The notes under the pieces were generated by a model. It had not been told where the DNA came from. It saw only the letters and a list, made by a program, of their open reading frames with translations, and did no database searches. From positions 1 through 41,411 of the forward strand of contig NZ_JABAFO010000015.1 of assembly GCF_012843675.1 (NCBI RefSeq): a stretch of DNA of 41,411 nt, in the 5' to 3' direction. This DNA is from Lactobacillus sp. MRS-253-APC-2B. Its GTDB lineage: Bacteria > Bacillota > Bacilli > Lactobacillales > Lactobacillaceae. Positions 1 to 7,296 of this stretch are shown here, one piece after another. Position 1 is the stretch's first letter. Each line of letters starts with the position of its first letter. The translations under genes were made by a program, and so were the position numbers.

Positions 1-2
1 TC

Positions 3-908
3 AACTACACGGCTGACCCACAGCATGCGCAAATCGATTACGTTGATCAAGATACTGGTCAGACGATTCAAAGCGACACGGTTGATGGCGTAACTGATGC
101 CAAGATTGACTACAGTACCGCTGATCAGATCAAGCAACTGACCAATGAAGGCTATGTTTTGGTCAGTGACGAGTTTGCCCAGGCTCAAGACACAGGAAAG
201 GCAGTCTTTGATCAGGATGGCAATGCTTTGCAGACGTTTATCGTTACACTCAAGCATGGTACGCAGGTAATCGATCCTAACAATCCGGATCCTGACAACC
301 CGATTTTGCCAGCAACACCAATCAATCCTGCCGATCCAACCGGTCCAGCTTGGCCAGCCAAGGACGAATATGATCAAACAGTCCAAGCTATCGTGCATTA
401 TCAAGATGATGACGGCAATACGATGGCCCCTGACAATGTTCAAACCGCGCGCTGGACGCGAATGATCACGGTTGACAAGGTGACGGGGCGGATTATTGCC
501 GCCACGGACTGGACGAGTGATCCGACTGAATACGCCACAGTCAGCTCGCCAGTAATTGACGGCTACACGCCTGATCAGACGACGGTTGCATTTGAGATGA
601 CACCGACTGATCAAGTCAAGACGGTGATCTATGCTAAGAATGCCGTACCGGTTGAACCAGAACAGCCAGCGGAATCAAGTCGACCGACTGCTCCGAGTGA
701 AACCGTTCAGCTAGGCATCGTCCGTGATTCGCAGTCAATGCAGACTTCAGTGGAATCGCCAACTACCAAGACGACGATGAAACAATTGCCGCAGACTGGC
801 AATGACAATGTTAAAGACGCGTCATGGAGCATCATGGGGTTGTTGACGTCATTGCTAAGCATGCTTGGTCTAGCAGGACACTTTAAAAAGAAGCATGATC
901 GCGGCTAA
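3..908 (+). CDS. Mucus-binding (MucBP/Mub-type) LPXTG cell-wall protein, C-terminal part
   Basis: The reading frame is open from base 3, so the gene starts left of the window; about 301 residues are visible. The first part (AQIDYVDQDTGQ...) is the end of a MucBP-like mucin-binding unit. It is followed by an Asp/Asn/Pro linker (DPNNPDPDNP) and one Mub B2-like repeat (QAIVHYQDDDGN to VKTVIYAKN). A Pro/Ser/Thr-rich wall-spanning stretch follows. The end is a textbook sortase signal: LPQTG at 786-800, a hydrophobic segment (IMGLLTSLLSMLGLAG) and a basic tail (HFKKKHDRG). Proteins of this family are covalently linked to peptidoglycan and bind mucus glycoproteins. LPQTG is the usual sorting variant in lactobacilli. 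A terminator follows at once, so this is the last gene of its unit. The family call is strong; ligand specificity cannot be read from the sequence. Confidence 0.92.
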   Translation, partial: NYTADPQHAQIDYVDQDTGQTIQSDTVDGVTDAKIDYSTADQIKQLTNEGYVLVSDEFAQAQDTGKAVFDQDGNALQTFIVTLKHGTQVIDPNNPDPDNPILPATPINPADPTGPAWPAKDEYDQTVQAIVHYQDDDGNTMAPDNVQTARWTRMITVDKVTGRIIAATDWTSDPTEYATVSSPVIDGYTPDQTTVAFEMTPTDQVKTVIYAKNAVPVEPEQPAESSRPTAPSETVQLGIVRDSQSMQTSVESPTTKTTMKQLPQTGNDNVKDASWSIMGLLTSLLSMLGLAGHFKKKHDRG

Positions 909-928
909 TATTGAGTAAGAAATGAAAA

Positions 929-953
929 GGCTCGCTTAAGGCGGGTCTTTTTT
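929..953 (+). terminator. Rho-independent terminator of the adhesin gene
   Basis: GGCTCGC (929-935) pairs with GCGGGTC (941-947), allowing G-U pairs, around a short loop. Six T residues follow at 948-953. It lies 20 bases after the LPXTG gene stop. Confidence 0.85.
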
Positions 954-1003
954 GCTCTGATTTAAGACGAAGTGCAAGCTAAAATCCAGACAAACTTTTA
1001 AAA

Positions 1004-1139
1004 TTAAGCGGCCAACTGTTGATTGGGATATTCAACAGGACTCAGACCGTCTGCTTTTAACAGAGATACGAATATTGTTGAAGAAAATAATATAGCCATT
1101 TACCAGGCGTTTGAATTTCTCGATGTCACGAACAAGGGG
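1004..1139 (-). pseudogene. Decayed C-terminal end of an IS3-family transposase
   Basis: Read on the minus strand, the segment gives LVRDIEKFKRLVNGYIIFFN followed by NIRIS, then after a one-base frame change LKADGLSPVEYPNQQLAA and a stop codon at 1004-1006. The pattern IxFFNxxRI...LxGLSPVEYRxQ is the conserved end of the DDE integrase domain of IS3-family transposases. The rest of the transposase is absent and the frame is broken, so this is a relic. It fills most of the 334-bp gap between the adhesin terminator and phoU. The sequence just after its stop may include the old insertion end, but I could not match it to a partner inverted repeat. Confidence 0.65.
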
Positions 1140-1167
1140 ACGGCCAATGCCATAAAATCGTGGCCAG

Positions 1168-1208
1168 CAAAAAAGACCATCTTCAAATAGCTGAAGATGG
1201 CCTTTTTT
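1168..1208 (-). terminator. Bidirectional terminator after phoU
   Basis: CCATCTTCA (1177-1185) pairs perfectly with TGAAGATGG (1192-1200) around a six-base loop. T runs occur on both strands (1201-1208 on plus; 1169-1174 read as T on minus). It closes the minus-strand pst operon and could also stop plus-strand readthrough. Confidence 0.85.
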
Positions 1209-1242
1209 GTTCGTTGTTTGATGGAAAACAGAGGAGAGTGGG

Positions 1243-1929
1243 TTATTTTTTGATCAGCTTAGGATCGTTTTTGCCGGGATTCAATTCAACGATCTTGCCA
1301 GTTTGAGCATAAACAATCCATTCGGCAATATTGACGATATGGTCGCCAACACGTTCCAGTTGCCGGCTGATGATCAAGTAGACGTCAGAAGCTTTTAGCT
1401 GCTGTTTGTCTTTGACCTGTTGGCTTAAAATCAGCTGCCGCAATTGCAGATAGAGGCGGTCAACCTTAATGTCTTCGTTGGCAACGGCATAGGCAGCATC
1501 ACTGTCATCGTTGACGTAGTCTTCGTCAACCTTATCCAACATCTGACGCACTTGGTAGGTTAATTGCTGAATCAGTTTTTCGGCCGCAGTGAAGGTTGGC
1601 TTGTCAGACATGCGCAATGTTTGGCGGGCAATGCGGATCGCGGCGTCGCCAATTCGTTCCATATCAGAACTGGCTTTGAGAATTGACATGGTTTCACGAA
1701 AATCAGAGGCCATGGGATTTTTGCGAATCAAGACGTCAAAAACGTTCTTTTCCAATTCGATTTCTGCTTCATTGACCTGCTGATCTTTAGAAATTACCTG
1801 TTTGGCCAGAATCATATCGTGTTCCAAAAAAGATTTGGTTGCTTGATGAATCTGTGAGCTGACCAGTGTCCCCATGGCAACGAACTGTTTTTTTACCTTT
1901 AAGATTTCTGCTAGATTTTGATCTCCCAT
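1243..1929 (-). CDS. phoU: Phosphate-specific transport system accessory protein PhoU
   Basis: A protein of 228 residues, the normal length for PhoU, predicted to be all helical with two related three-helix halves. The two metal-binding signatures of the family are visible: DMERIGD at residues 89-95 and LERVGDH at 191-197. PhoU is a cytoplasmic protein that restrains phosphate uptake through PstSCAB and, in bacteria with a PhoR kinase, dampens Pho signalling. It is the last gene of the operon, 12 bases after pstB, with a strong ribosome site (AAAGGAG) before its ATG. No phoPR pair is visible in the window. The identification is secure from sequence and context. Confidence 0.96.
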   Translation of the reverse strand: MGDQNLAEILKVKKQFVAMGTLVSSQIHQATKSFLEHDMILAKQVISKDQQVNEAEIELEKNVFDVLIRKNPMASDFRETMSILKASSDMERIGDAAIRIARQTLRMSDKPTFTAAEKLIQQLTYQVRQMLDKVDEDYVNDDSDAAYAVANEDIKVDRLYLQLRQLILSQQVKDKQQLKASDVYLIISRQLERVGDHIVNIAEWIVYAQTGKIVELNPGKNDPKLIKK

Positions 1930-1941
1930 TATAAACTCCTT

Positions 1942-2694
1942 TTAGCCGAAGCGCCCATTCAAGTAGTCATCAGTCAGCTGGTTGTCTGGCTTTTCAAACA
2001 TCTGCCTGGTTGAGTTGAACTCAATCAAAGAACCATTGAGCATAAATGCCGTGTAGTCAGAGATACGGGCAGCCTGCTGCATGTTGTGCGTCACAATGAC
2101 GATCGTGTATTCATCCTTTAGCTTCATCAGCGTTTCCTCAATCAAGCCGCTGGAAATCGGGTCCAGGGCACTGGTTGGCTCGTCCAGCAAGATGATTTTA
2201 GGTTTGACGGCCAGCGTGCGGGCAATACAGAGCCGTTGCTGCTGACCACCGGAAAGACCCAGACCGCTTTTTTTCAGATCGTCTTTGACTTCATCCCATA
2301 AGGCAGCCTGTTTGAGACTTTCTTCAACGATCTGATCCAGCTGTGTTTTGTCTTTGATGCCGCCAATACGAGGTCCATAGGCAACGTTGTCATAGATGGA
2401 AAGCGGGAAGGGAACGGGTTGTTGGAAAACCATGCCAATCTGCCGCCGCAGCTCAACCATGTCTTCTTTGGGATCATAAATGTCTTGATCGTTAAACAGG
2501 ATCTGACCTTCAACCGTGGCATTATCGTCAAGGTGCATGCGATTGAAGCATTTTAACAGGGTTGACTTGCCACAGCCGGATGGACCGATCAAAGCCGTGA
2601 TCTTGTTTTGTTCAATCTCCATGTTAATGCCGTGCAGTGCTTCTTTAGTGCCATATTTGAGCACCACGTTTTTACATTTAAGAATTTTTTCCAT
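1942..2694 (-). CDS. pstB: Phosphate ABC transporter ATP-binding protein PstB (second copy)
   Basis: This is a 250-residue ABC ATPase. The Walker A motif GPSGCGKST is at residues 37-45, the Q-loop near 91, the signature LSGGQQQR at 147-154, Walker B IILLDEP at 167-173 and the switch histidine at 203. The phrase NRMHLDD after Walker A and [10 protein letters not shown] are typical of PstB. It powers phosphate import through the PstA/PstC channel. It lies 9 bases after another pstB; tandem pstB genes are common in lactobacilli. The two copies may form a heterodimer or be used under different conditions; nothing in the sequence decides this. Confidence 0.96.
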   Translation of the reverse strand: MEKILKCKNVVLKYGTKEALHGINMEIEQNKITALIGPSGCGKSTLLKCFNRMHLDDNATVEGQILFNDQDIYDPKEDMVELRRQIGMVFQQPVPFPLSIYDNVAYGPRIGGIKDKTQLDQIVEESLKQAALWDEVKDDLKKSGLGLSGGQQQRLCIARTLAVKPKIILLDEPTSALDPISSGLIEETLMKLKDEYTIVIVTHNMQQAARISDYTAFMLNGSLIEFNSTRQMFEKPDNQLTDDYLNGRFG

Positions 2695-2703
2695 GATGCC
2701 CTC

Positions 2704-3504
2704 CTAGCCGAAGTTACCGGATACATAATCATTAGTTGCCTTGATCTTAGGATTGCTGAAGATGTCTTTGGTAGAGTTGAATTCCAAGACATGTCCTAAG
2801 TAGAAGAAGGCACAGTAGTCTGAACAGCGCGCAGCTTGCTGCATATTGTGCGTCACGATGATAATCGTGTGATCCTTTTTCAATTTCTGCATGGTTTCTT
2901 CCAGTTTAGACGTTGAAATTGGGTCCAAGGCACTGGCCGGCTCATCCATCAAGATGATTTTAGGATTCATCGCTAAGGAGCGGGCGATGCAGAGACGTTG
3001 CTGCTGACCACCAGAAAGGGAAAGCGCGCTGCGGTCAAGCGAGTCTTTGACCTCATCCCAGAGGGCTACGCTCTTTAAGGATTCTTCGACCATTTGATCT
3101 AGTTTTTGCTGGTCTTTGATGCCATAGAGCTTGGGGGCGAAGGTGATATTTTCGCGAATCGACTTGGCAAACGGGTTTGGATGTTGGAAAACCATGCCGA
3201 TCTCACGCCGAGTTTCGTAGACGTTAACCTGTGGGGAGTTCAGATTGATTCCCCGATACAGGATCTCGCCATCGATGCGGCCCAGCTCATCATTCATTCG
3301 GTTGAGACAGCGCAGATAAGTAGACTTCCCAGAACCGGATGGACCAATCAAAGCCGTGATCTTGTTTTCGGCAAAGTCCATACTGACCTGGTGAAGTGAA
3401 GGCGTTGTCTGCTTGCCGTAGTATACGCTGACGTTTTTGGTCTGCATTGCCAGTGGTTCCTTGACGGGCAGCGTGTAGGTATCATCAAAAGAATATTCAG
3501 CCAT
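2704..3504 (-). CDS. pstB: Phosphate ABC transporter ATP-binding protein PstB (first copy)
   Basis: This 266-residue ABC ATPase has Walker A GPSGSGKST at residues 54-62, signature LSGGQQQR at 163-170, Walker B IILMDEP at 183-189 and the switch histidine at 219. A leader of about 18 residues (MAEYSFDDTYTLPVKEPL) before the first strand is absent from the neighbouring copy. The body is clearly homologous to the next gene (shared [13 protein letters not shown] segment), which indicates an old duplication. It sits 17 bases after pstA. It hydrolyses ATP on the cytoplasmic face of the phosphate importer. Confidence 0.96.
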   Translation of the reverse strand: MAEYSFDDTYTLPVKEPLAMQTKNVSVYYGKQTTPSLHQVSMDFAENKITALIGPSGSGKSTYLRCLNRMNDELGRIDGEILYRGINLNSPQVNVYETRREIGMVFQHPNPFAKSIRENITFAPKLYGIKDQQKLDQMVEESLKSVALWDEVKDSLDRSALSLSGGQQQRLCIARSLAMNPKIILMDEPASALDPISTSKLEETMQKLKKDHTIIIVTHNMQQAARCSDYCAFFYLGHVLEFNSTKDIFSNPKIKATNDYVSGNFG

Positions 3505-3521
3505 CTGTTTTCACCTCTAGT

Positions 3522-4412
3522 TTATTTACGAGCCGACATCTTTTTGTAAATATGGTTGCCTAAGAAGCGAGCTCCCAGGTTGAACAATAAGATGACGATG
3601 ATCAGTACGGCCGAAGCCCCACTGGAAATTGCATGGGCATTAGAAACCAGCCCTTCAGTATTCAGCTTCCAGATGTGAACGGCCAGTGTTTCGGCAGGAC
3701 GGGTTGGATTTAAGAAGCTGGTAGCCGAAAATGGGTTCCAATTACCGTAGTCAACGCTTGGCGCGCTTTGTCCGGAAGTGTAGATCAAAGCAGCGGCCTC
3801 ACCAAAGACCCGGCCGGCTCCCAGAATCACCCCGGTTAAAATACCAGGCAAGGCTTCCGGCAGCATGATCTTGGTCATCGTCTTCCAGCGAGAAAGTCCT
3901 AATGAAAGACCAGCTTGTCGCTGCAGTGGCGAGACATCATTTAAGGCGTTCTCACAGTTCCGCGTCAAAAGCGGCAGGTTGAAAAACGTTAAGGCAATGG
4001 CACCTGAGATGACGGAAAAGCCCAGGTGCAGCTTGATTACGAAGAACAGATAACCGAACAGGCCAACGACCACGCTGGGCAGGGAGCTTAAAATTTCAAT
4101 CGCAGTTTTAAAGACTTCCGTAACGCCATTTTTAGGGGCGTATTCGGCTAAGAAAATACCGGCCCCAATTGAAAGCGGCGTGGAGATCAAAAGCGTTAAG
4201 ATCAACAGATACATTGAATTAAACAGCTGATCGCGAATCCCGCCGCCTTCACCGACGCTTTGGGCAGCCGAGCTCAAAAACTGCCAGCTGATGTGCGGCA
4301 GACCGCTCAAGATGATATAGCCCAGCAGACCAAACAGAATCAAGACCACCAGACCGACTAAGACATAAATGATGCCCATTGCCAGTTGATTGGCTTTTTT
4401 GACATTAAGCAT
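3522..4412 (-). CDS. pstA: Phosphate ABC transporter permease PstA
   Basis: An integral membrane protein of 296 residues with about six transmembrane helices. The first is near residues 10-35 (GIIYVLVGLVVLILFGLLGYIIL). The ABC-permease EAA loop is visible as RQAGLSLGLSRWKTMTKIMLPEALPGILTG. The periplasm-equivalent loop GNWNPFSATSFLNPTRPAETLAVHIW is typical of PstA. It pairs with PstC to form the phosphate channel. Its start overlaps the end of pstC by 8 bases, which implies translational coupling. Length and order match standard pst operons. Confidence 0.96.
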   Translation of the reverse strand: MLNVKKANQLAMGIIYVLVGLVVLILFGLLGYIILSGLPHISWQFLSSAAQSVGEGGGIRDQLFNSMYLLILTLLISTPLSIGAGIFLAEYAPKNGVTEVFKTAIEILSSLPSVVVGLFGYLFFVIKLHLGFSVISGAIALTFFNLPLLTRNCENALNDVSPLQRQAGLSLGLSRWKTMTKIMLPEALPGILTGVILGAGRVFGEAAALIYTSGQSAPSVDYGNWNPFSATSFLNPTRPAETLAVHIWKLNTEGLVSNAHAISSGASAVLIIVILLFNLGARFLGNHIYKKMSARK

Positions 4413-5328
4413 TACGTGAAACTCCTTTCTTGTTGACCAGCTTTACCAGCAAGTTGAAGGCCAAAGACATCAGCATCAAGACTAGCGCCAAAGACCAAAG
4501 CGCGTCGTTTGGCAAGGTTCCCATTACGGTGTTGCCGATGCCGACCGTTAAAGTACTGGTTAGAGTCGAGGCGGGCGAAATCAGGTTTTCTGGCATCAAA
4601 GGCGCGTTACCGATCACCATTTGAACGGCCAACGCCTCACCAAACGCTCGGGCCATCCCAAAGATTACGGCGGTCAGAATGCCGGGAATGGCGGAGCGTA
4701 AGATAACCTTGTAGATGGTTTGCCAAAGCGTGGCCCCCAGTGCGATTGAAGCCTCACGATAGTTTTTAGGCACGTTTTTAAGACTGTCGATTGACATGGA
4801 AGTGATCGTTGGCAGCACCATAACGAACAGTACCGTAACGGCTGCCAAAATCCCACTTCCAGTACCACCGAAAAGATGGCGGATAAAGGGAACGACGACG
4901 ACTAAGCCGACGAACCCGTAAACGACGGATGGGATCCCGACTAAAAGCTCGATGACTGACTGCATGAATGAAGCAGCCTTTTTAGGGGCTAATTCAGTCA
5001 TAAAGATGGCAACGGCCAAAGCGAGCGGGGTTGCGACCAGCGTAGCCAGAATCGTAACGGCAAACGAGGTAAAGATCATTGGCCAAGCGCCGACTTCTGG
5101 TTTGCCATGCGCGTCAGTAACGGTTGGATCCCACGTCGTACCGGTCAGGAAGTCCTTGAGGCTGACGCCATCTTTAATAAACATGTTCAAGCCTCGAGCG
5201 GCGATGAAGTAAATAATTGAAATGACCAGCAGTCCAATTACCGTAATACAGAAATAGCTGACCAATTTGCCCCAATGGTCCTGCCTGGTTTGGAAACTGC
5301 TTTGCATCAGTTGATCTTGTTCATTCAT
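4405..5328 (-). CDS. pstC: Phosphate ABC transporter permease PstC
   Basis: This 307-residue permease has about six transmembrane helices. It contains the PstC-like segment VELLVGIPSVVYGFVGLVVVVPFIR and the EAA loop YREASIALGATLWQTIYKVILRSAIPGILTAVIFGMARAFGEALAV. It forms the membrane channel with PstA and receives phosphate from PstS. A strong ribosome site (GGAGGAAG) precedes the ATG, and 39 bases separate it from pstS. A hydrophilic tail of about 20 residues before the first helix (MNEQDQLMQSSFQTRQDHWG) is normal for the family. Confidence 0.96.
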   Translation of the reverse strand: MNEQDQLMQSSFQTRQDHWGKLVSYFCITVIGLLVISIIYFIAARGLNMFIKDGVSLKDFLTGTTWDPTVTDAHGKPEVGAWPMIFTSFAVTILATLVATPLALAVAIFMTELAPKKAASFMQSVIELLVGIPSVVYGFVGLVVVVPFIRHLFGGTGSGILAAVTVLFVMVLPTITSMSIDSLKNVPKNYREASIALGATLWQTIYKVILRSAIPGILTAVIFGMARAFGEALAVQMVIGNAPLMPENLISPASTLTSTLTVGIGNTVMGTLPNDALWSLALVLMLMSLAFNLLVKLVNKKGVSRNA

Positions 5329-5367
5329 CTTGCTTCCTCCGGTTTCTCTCCTTTATTGATGTGATGA

Positions 5368-6246
5368 TTATTTCTTGGTAACCTGACCGTCAGCGTTCTT
5401 GTTGACTTTCATATCATGAATGCTGATGTAGCCAAGGTTCTTAACGTCTTTGCCCTGGACTTCCTTAGAGTTCATGTAGTTCAGGAATTTCTTGGTTTGA
5501 CCCTTGGCAGCGCCCTTAGTGTACATGTGTTCATAGGACCAGATCTTCCAGTTGTTGGTTTCGACGTTCTTGTCGGTTGGTGCAACGTTGTCAACCTTCA
5601 GTGCCTTGATCTTGTCAGACTTCGTGTAAGAGAAGGCCAGGTAGCTGATGGCACCAGGCGTGTTGGCAACCAGTTTTTGAACAGTACCGTTGGAATCTTG
5701 TTCTTGGGTCTTCATGGCCGTCTTGCCCTTCAAAACGGCAGCTTCAAACGTTGCCCGCGTACCAGAACCCTTGGCACGATTGATAACGGTGATCTTTTCG
5801 TTTGGTCCGCCGACTTGTTTCCAGTTGGTGATCTTGCCAGTGAAGATCTTTTGCAGCTGGCTCATTGACAGATTGTTAACTTTCAAGCTCTTGTTTACCA
5901 CTGGCGCCATCCCAACAACGGCAACCTTGTGATCCTGCAGTTTCTTGGCATCAATGCCGCTTTGCTGTTCAGCGAAAATGTCCGAGTTACCAATTGAAAC
6001 GGCACCAGATTGAACCTGACTCAAACCAGTACCGGAGCCACCACCCTGGACGTCGATGTTGACGCCAGAGTTTTTGCTCATGTAGCTGTGAGCCGCCGTT
6101 TCGGCAAGTGGCTGCAGAGCCGTTGAGCCGACAATCGTAATCTTGTTACTGTCAGTTGCAGCGTGGACCGTACCAGCCGTACCGCCAAACAGGCTAAAGC
6201 CTAAAGTAGCGACGGCAGCTAAAGAGATAAGTGACTTCTTGTTCAT
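5368..6246 (-). CDS. pstS: Phosphate-binding protein PstS, signal peptide without lipobox
   Basis: The likely start is the ATG at 6246 (292 residues), 8-10 bases after AAAGGAAG; an upstream in-frame TTG adds seven residues but consumes the ribosome site. Family motifs are present: GSTALQPLAE near residue 41, GGGSGTG, SIGNSDIFAE and VINRAKGSGTRATFE, which build the phosphate pocket. The signal peptide is MNKKSLISLAAVATLGFSLFGG followed by TAGTVHA, with a probable signal peptidase I site after VHA. There is no cysteine lipobox, although Gram-positive PstS proteins are normally lipoproteins, so it may be released, uncleaved, or held through the transporter. It is the first gene of the operon. 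Confidence 0.95.
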   Translation of the reverse strand: MNKKSLISLAAVATLGFSLFGGTAGTVHAATDSNKITIVGSTALQPLAETAAHSYMSKNSGVNIDVQGGGSGTGLSQVQSGAVSIGNSDIFAEQQSGIDAKKLQDHKVAVVGMAPVVNKSLKVNNLSMSQLQKIFTGKITNWKQVGGPNEKITVINRAKGSGTRATFEAAVLKGKTAMKTQEQDSNGTVQKLVANTPGAISYLAFSYTKSDKIKALKVDNVAPTDKNVETNNWKIWSYEHMYTKGAAKGQTKKFLNYMNSKEVQGKDVKNLGYISIHDMKVNKNADGQVTKK

Positions 6247-6320
6247 GTTATTTGCTTCCTTTCTCAATATCCCATGAATAAAGCATGTACCTGAGTACGA
6301 TTTATAATTTAAAGTAAGAA

Positions 6321-6359
6321 CGTAAAGAAAAAAGACGGTTTTCCGTAAAAAACACGTAA
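6321..6359 (-). promoter_or_regulatory. Candidate phosphate-response (PhoP-like) sites before pstS
   Basis: Read on the minus strand toward pstS, TTACG occurs at 6355-6359, again exactly 11 bases later at 6344-6348, and again at 6321-6325. PhoP in Bacillus binds TTAACA-like hexamers repeated about every 11 bases, so the layout fits a response-regulator site. The match to the known consensus is partial, and no clear -35/-10 pair could be fixed, although TATAAA-like sequence lies just downstream (6301-6308). Confidence 0.35.
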
Positions 6360-6642
6360 CGGCTAAATTTACAAAAACGATACAAAAAGATCAAAAATCT
6401 GATAATCAGAGCTGATACCGATGATTCATTGTGATAAATATTAACAATAAAAGTTATTTTCGTTATTAATGTTCGACTATTCCTGAAAAATGTTTAAGTA
6501 AATAGTTTTGATCAATCCTAAAAAGCTTAAAATATCCTAAAATTTACAAACAAATTATCTTAATAAAATTAACCTTGGCGATAAAACGCGTTAGATTAAG
6601 GTTTAGGACCGAAAAAGCGGATTTGGTAACGACCATCATTTA
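6360..6642. other. AT-rich intergenic stretch upstream of pst
   Basis: This is the rest of the 460-bp gap between the stress-protein gene and pstS. It is strongly AT-rich (for example GTGATAAATATTAACAATAA). I see no credible ORF, RNA gene or repeat. It may hold distal regulator sites for the pst operon. Confidence 0.5.
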
Positions 6643-6684
6643 CAAAAATAAAAACCGCTTACCTAAAATGTTTCAGGTAAGCGG
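6643..6684 (-). terminator. Terminator of the universal-stress-like gene
   Basis: CCGCTTACCT (6655-6664) pairs perfectly over 10 bases with AGGTAAGCGG (6675-6684). On the minus strand the stem is followed by TTTTTATTTTT (6643-6654 complement). Confidence 0.9.
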
Positions 6685-6706
6685 TAAATTCAATATTTTG
6701 CTGGTT

Positions 6707-7144
6707 TTACTGAACATTTAAGATCAGCAGATTGTTGGTAATTTTTTGTTTTGGATGAATAAAGTGTTGCCAAAAGCGGTGCCGCCATTTTGGCTGCCAC
6801 GGTTCAACGACCAGGGTGAATTTTTCTTCTTGAATCAGCTGACTGATGGCTAGATACTGATTGCCAACTGCTAATTGATGCGTGATTTTTTGTACCCCAG
6901 CATCTTCAAGCAGCTGCTCAATGATGGTTAGCTGATGAGCAGCCATGTTAAGCAAGCAATCTGGATCTAAATTGGGTAGCCCAGCAGCCAGCCAGCGGCA
7001 GTCGCGGGGCTCAAAAATGTATAAAAGCTTGAAGGTGGCATTGGGCCGACCTAAAACCAGGCGCTTTAGTTCGGCAACACATGCTGGATTAATTTCATGA
7101 TTAAACGAGCGTACAGTAATGGGAATTAAAATTTGATCGTACAT
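6707..7144 (-). CDS. Universal stress protein (UspA-like) family protein
   Basis: The chosen start is MYDQILIPITV (145 residues). It is preceded by AAGGGGGT at a good distance, whereas the longer reading adds residues that contain this ribosome site. The start YDQILIPI, the central helix-strand alternation and the final strand NNLLILNVQ fit the UspA alpha/beta fold. The usual first-strand aspartate (VPVDGS in typical UspA) is replaced by ITVRS, and the Gly-rich ATP loop (GxxGxxxxxxxxGS) is not evident: VEPWQPKWRHRFWQHF stands in that place. It is therefore probably a divergent, perhaps non-ATP-binding member. It is transcribed alone, with its own terminator. The role is unknown. Confidence 0.6.
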   Translation of the reverse strand: MYDQILIPITVRSFNHEINPACVAELKRLVLGRPNATFKLLYIFEPRDCRWLAAGLPNLDPDCLLNMAAHQLTIIEQLLEDAGVQKITHQLAVGNQYLAISQLIQEEKFTLVVEPWQPKWRHRFWQHFIHPKQKITNNLLILNVQ

Positions 7145-7230
7145 AGGATAACCCCCTTGATCAGGGGAAACGATCATGAATGAACGTCTGATGTGACAAA
7201 ATCATTGGAGCACCCTAATTTTAGCATTAA

Positions 7231-7267
7231 AAAAAGACTTTGACCCGCTTTCACAGGTAAAGTCTTT
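7231..7267 (-). terminator. Terminator of the CNNM/CorC gene
   Basis: AAAGACTT (7233-7240) pairs with AAGTCTTT (7260-7267). On the minus strand the stem runs into TTTTTTT. It lies 30 bases after the gene stop. Confidence 0.8.
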
Positions 7268-7296
7268 GTAAATTTCAGACAGCTGGATTATTTGGA

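Noticed and set aside
5416-5868. 150-codon plus-strand ORF opposite pstS
   Set aside because: It is a shadow frame of a well-supported gene, with no ribosome site or recognisable domain.
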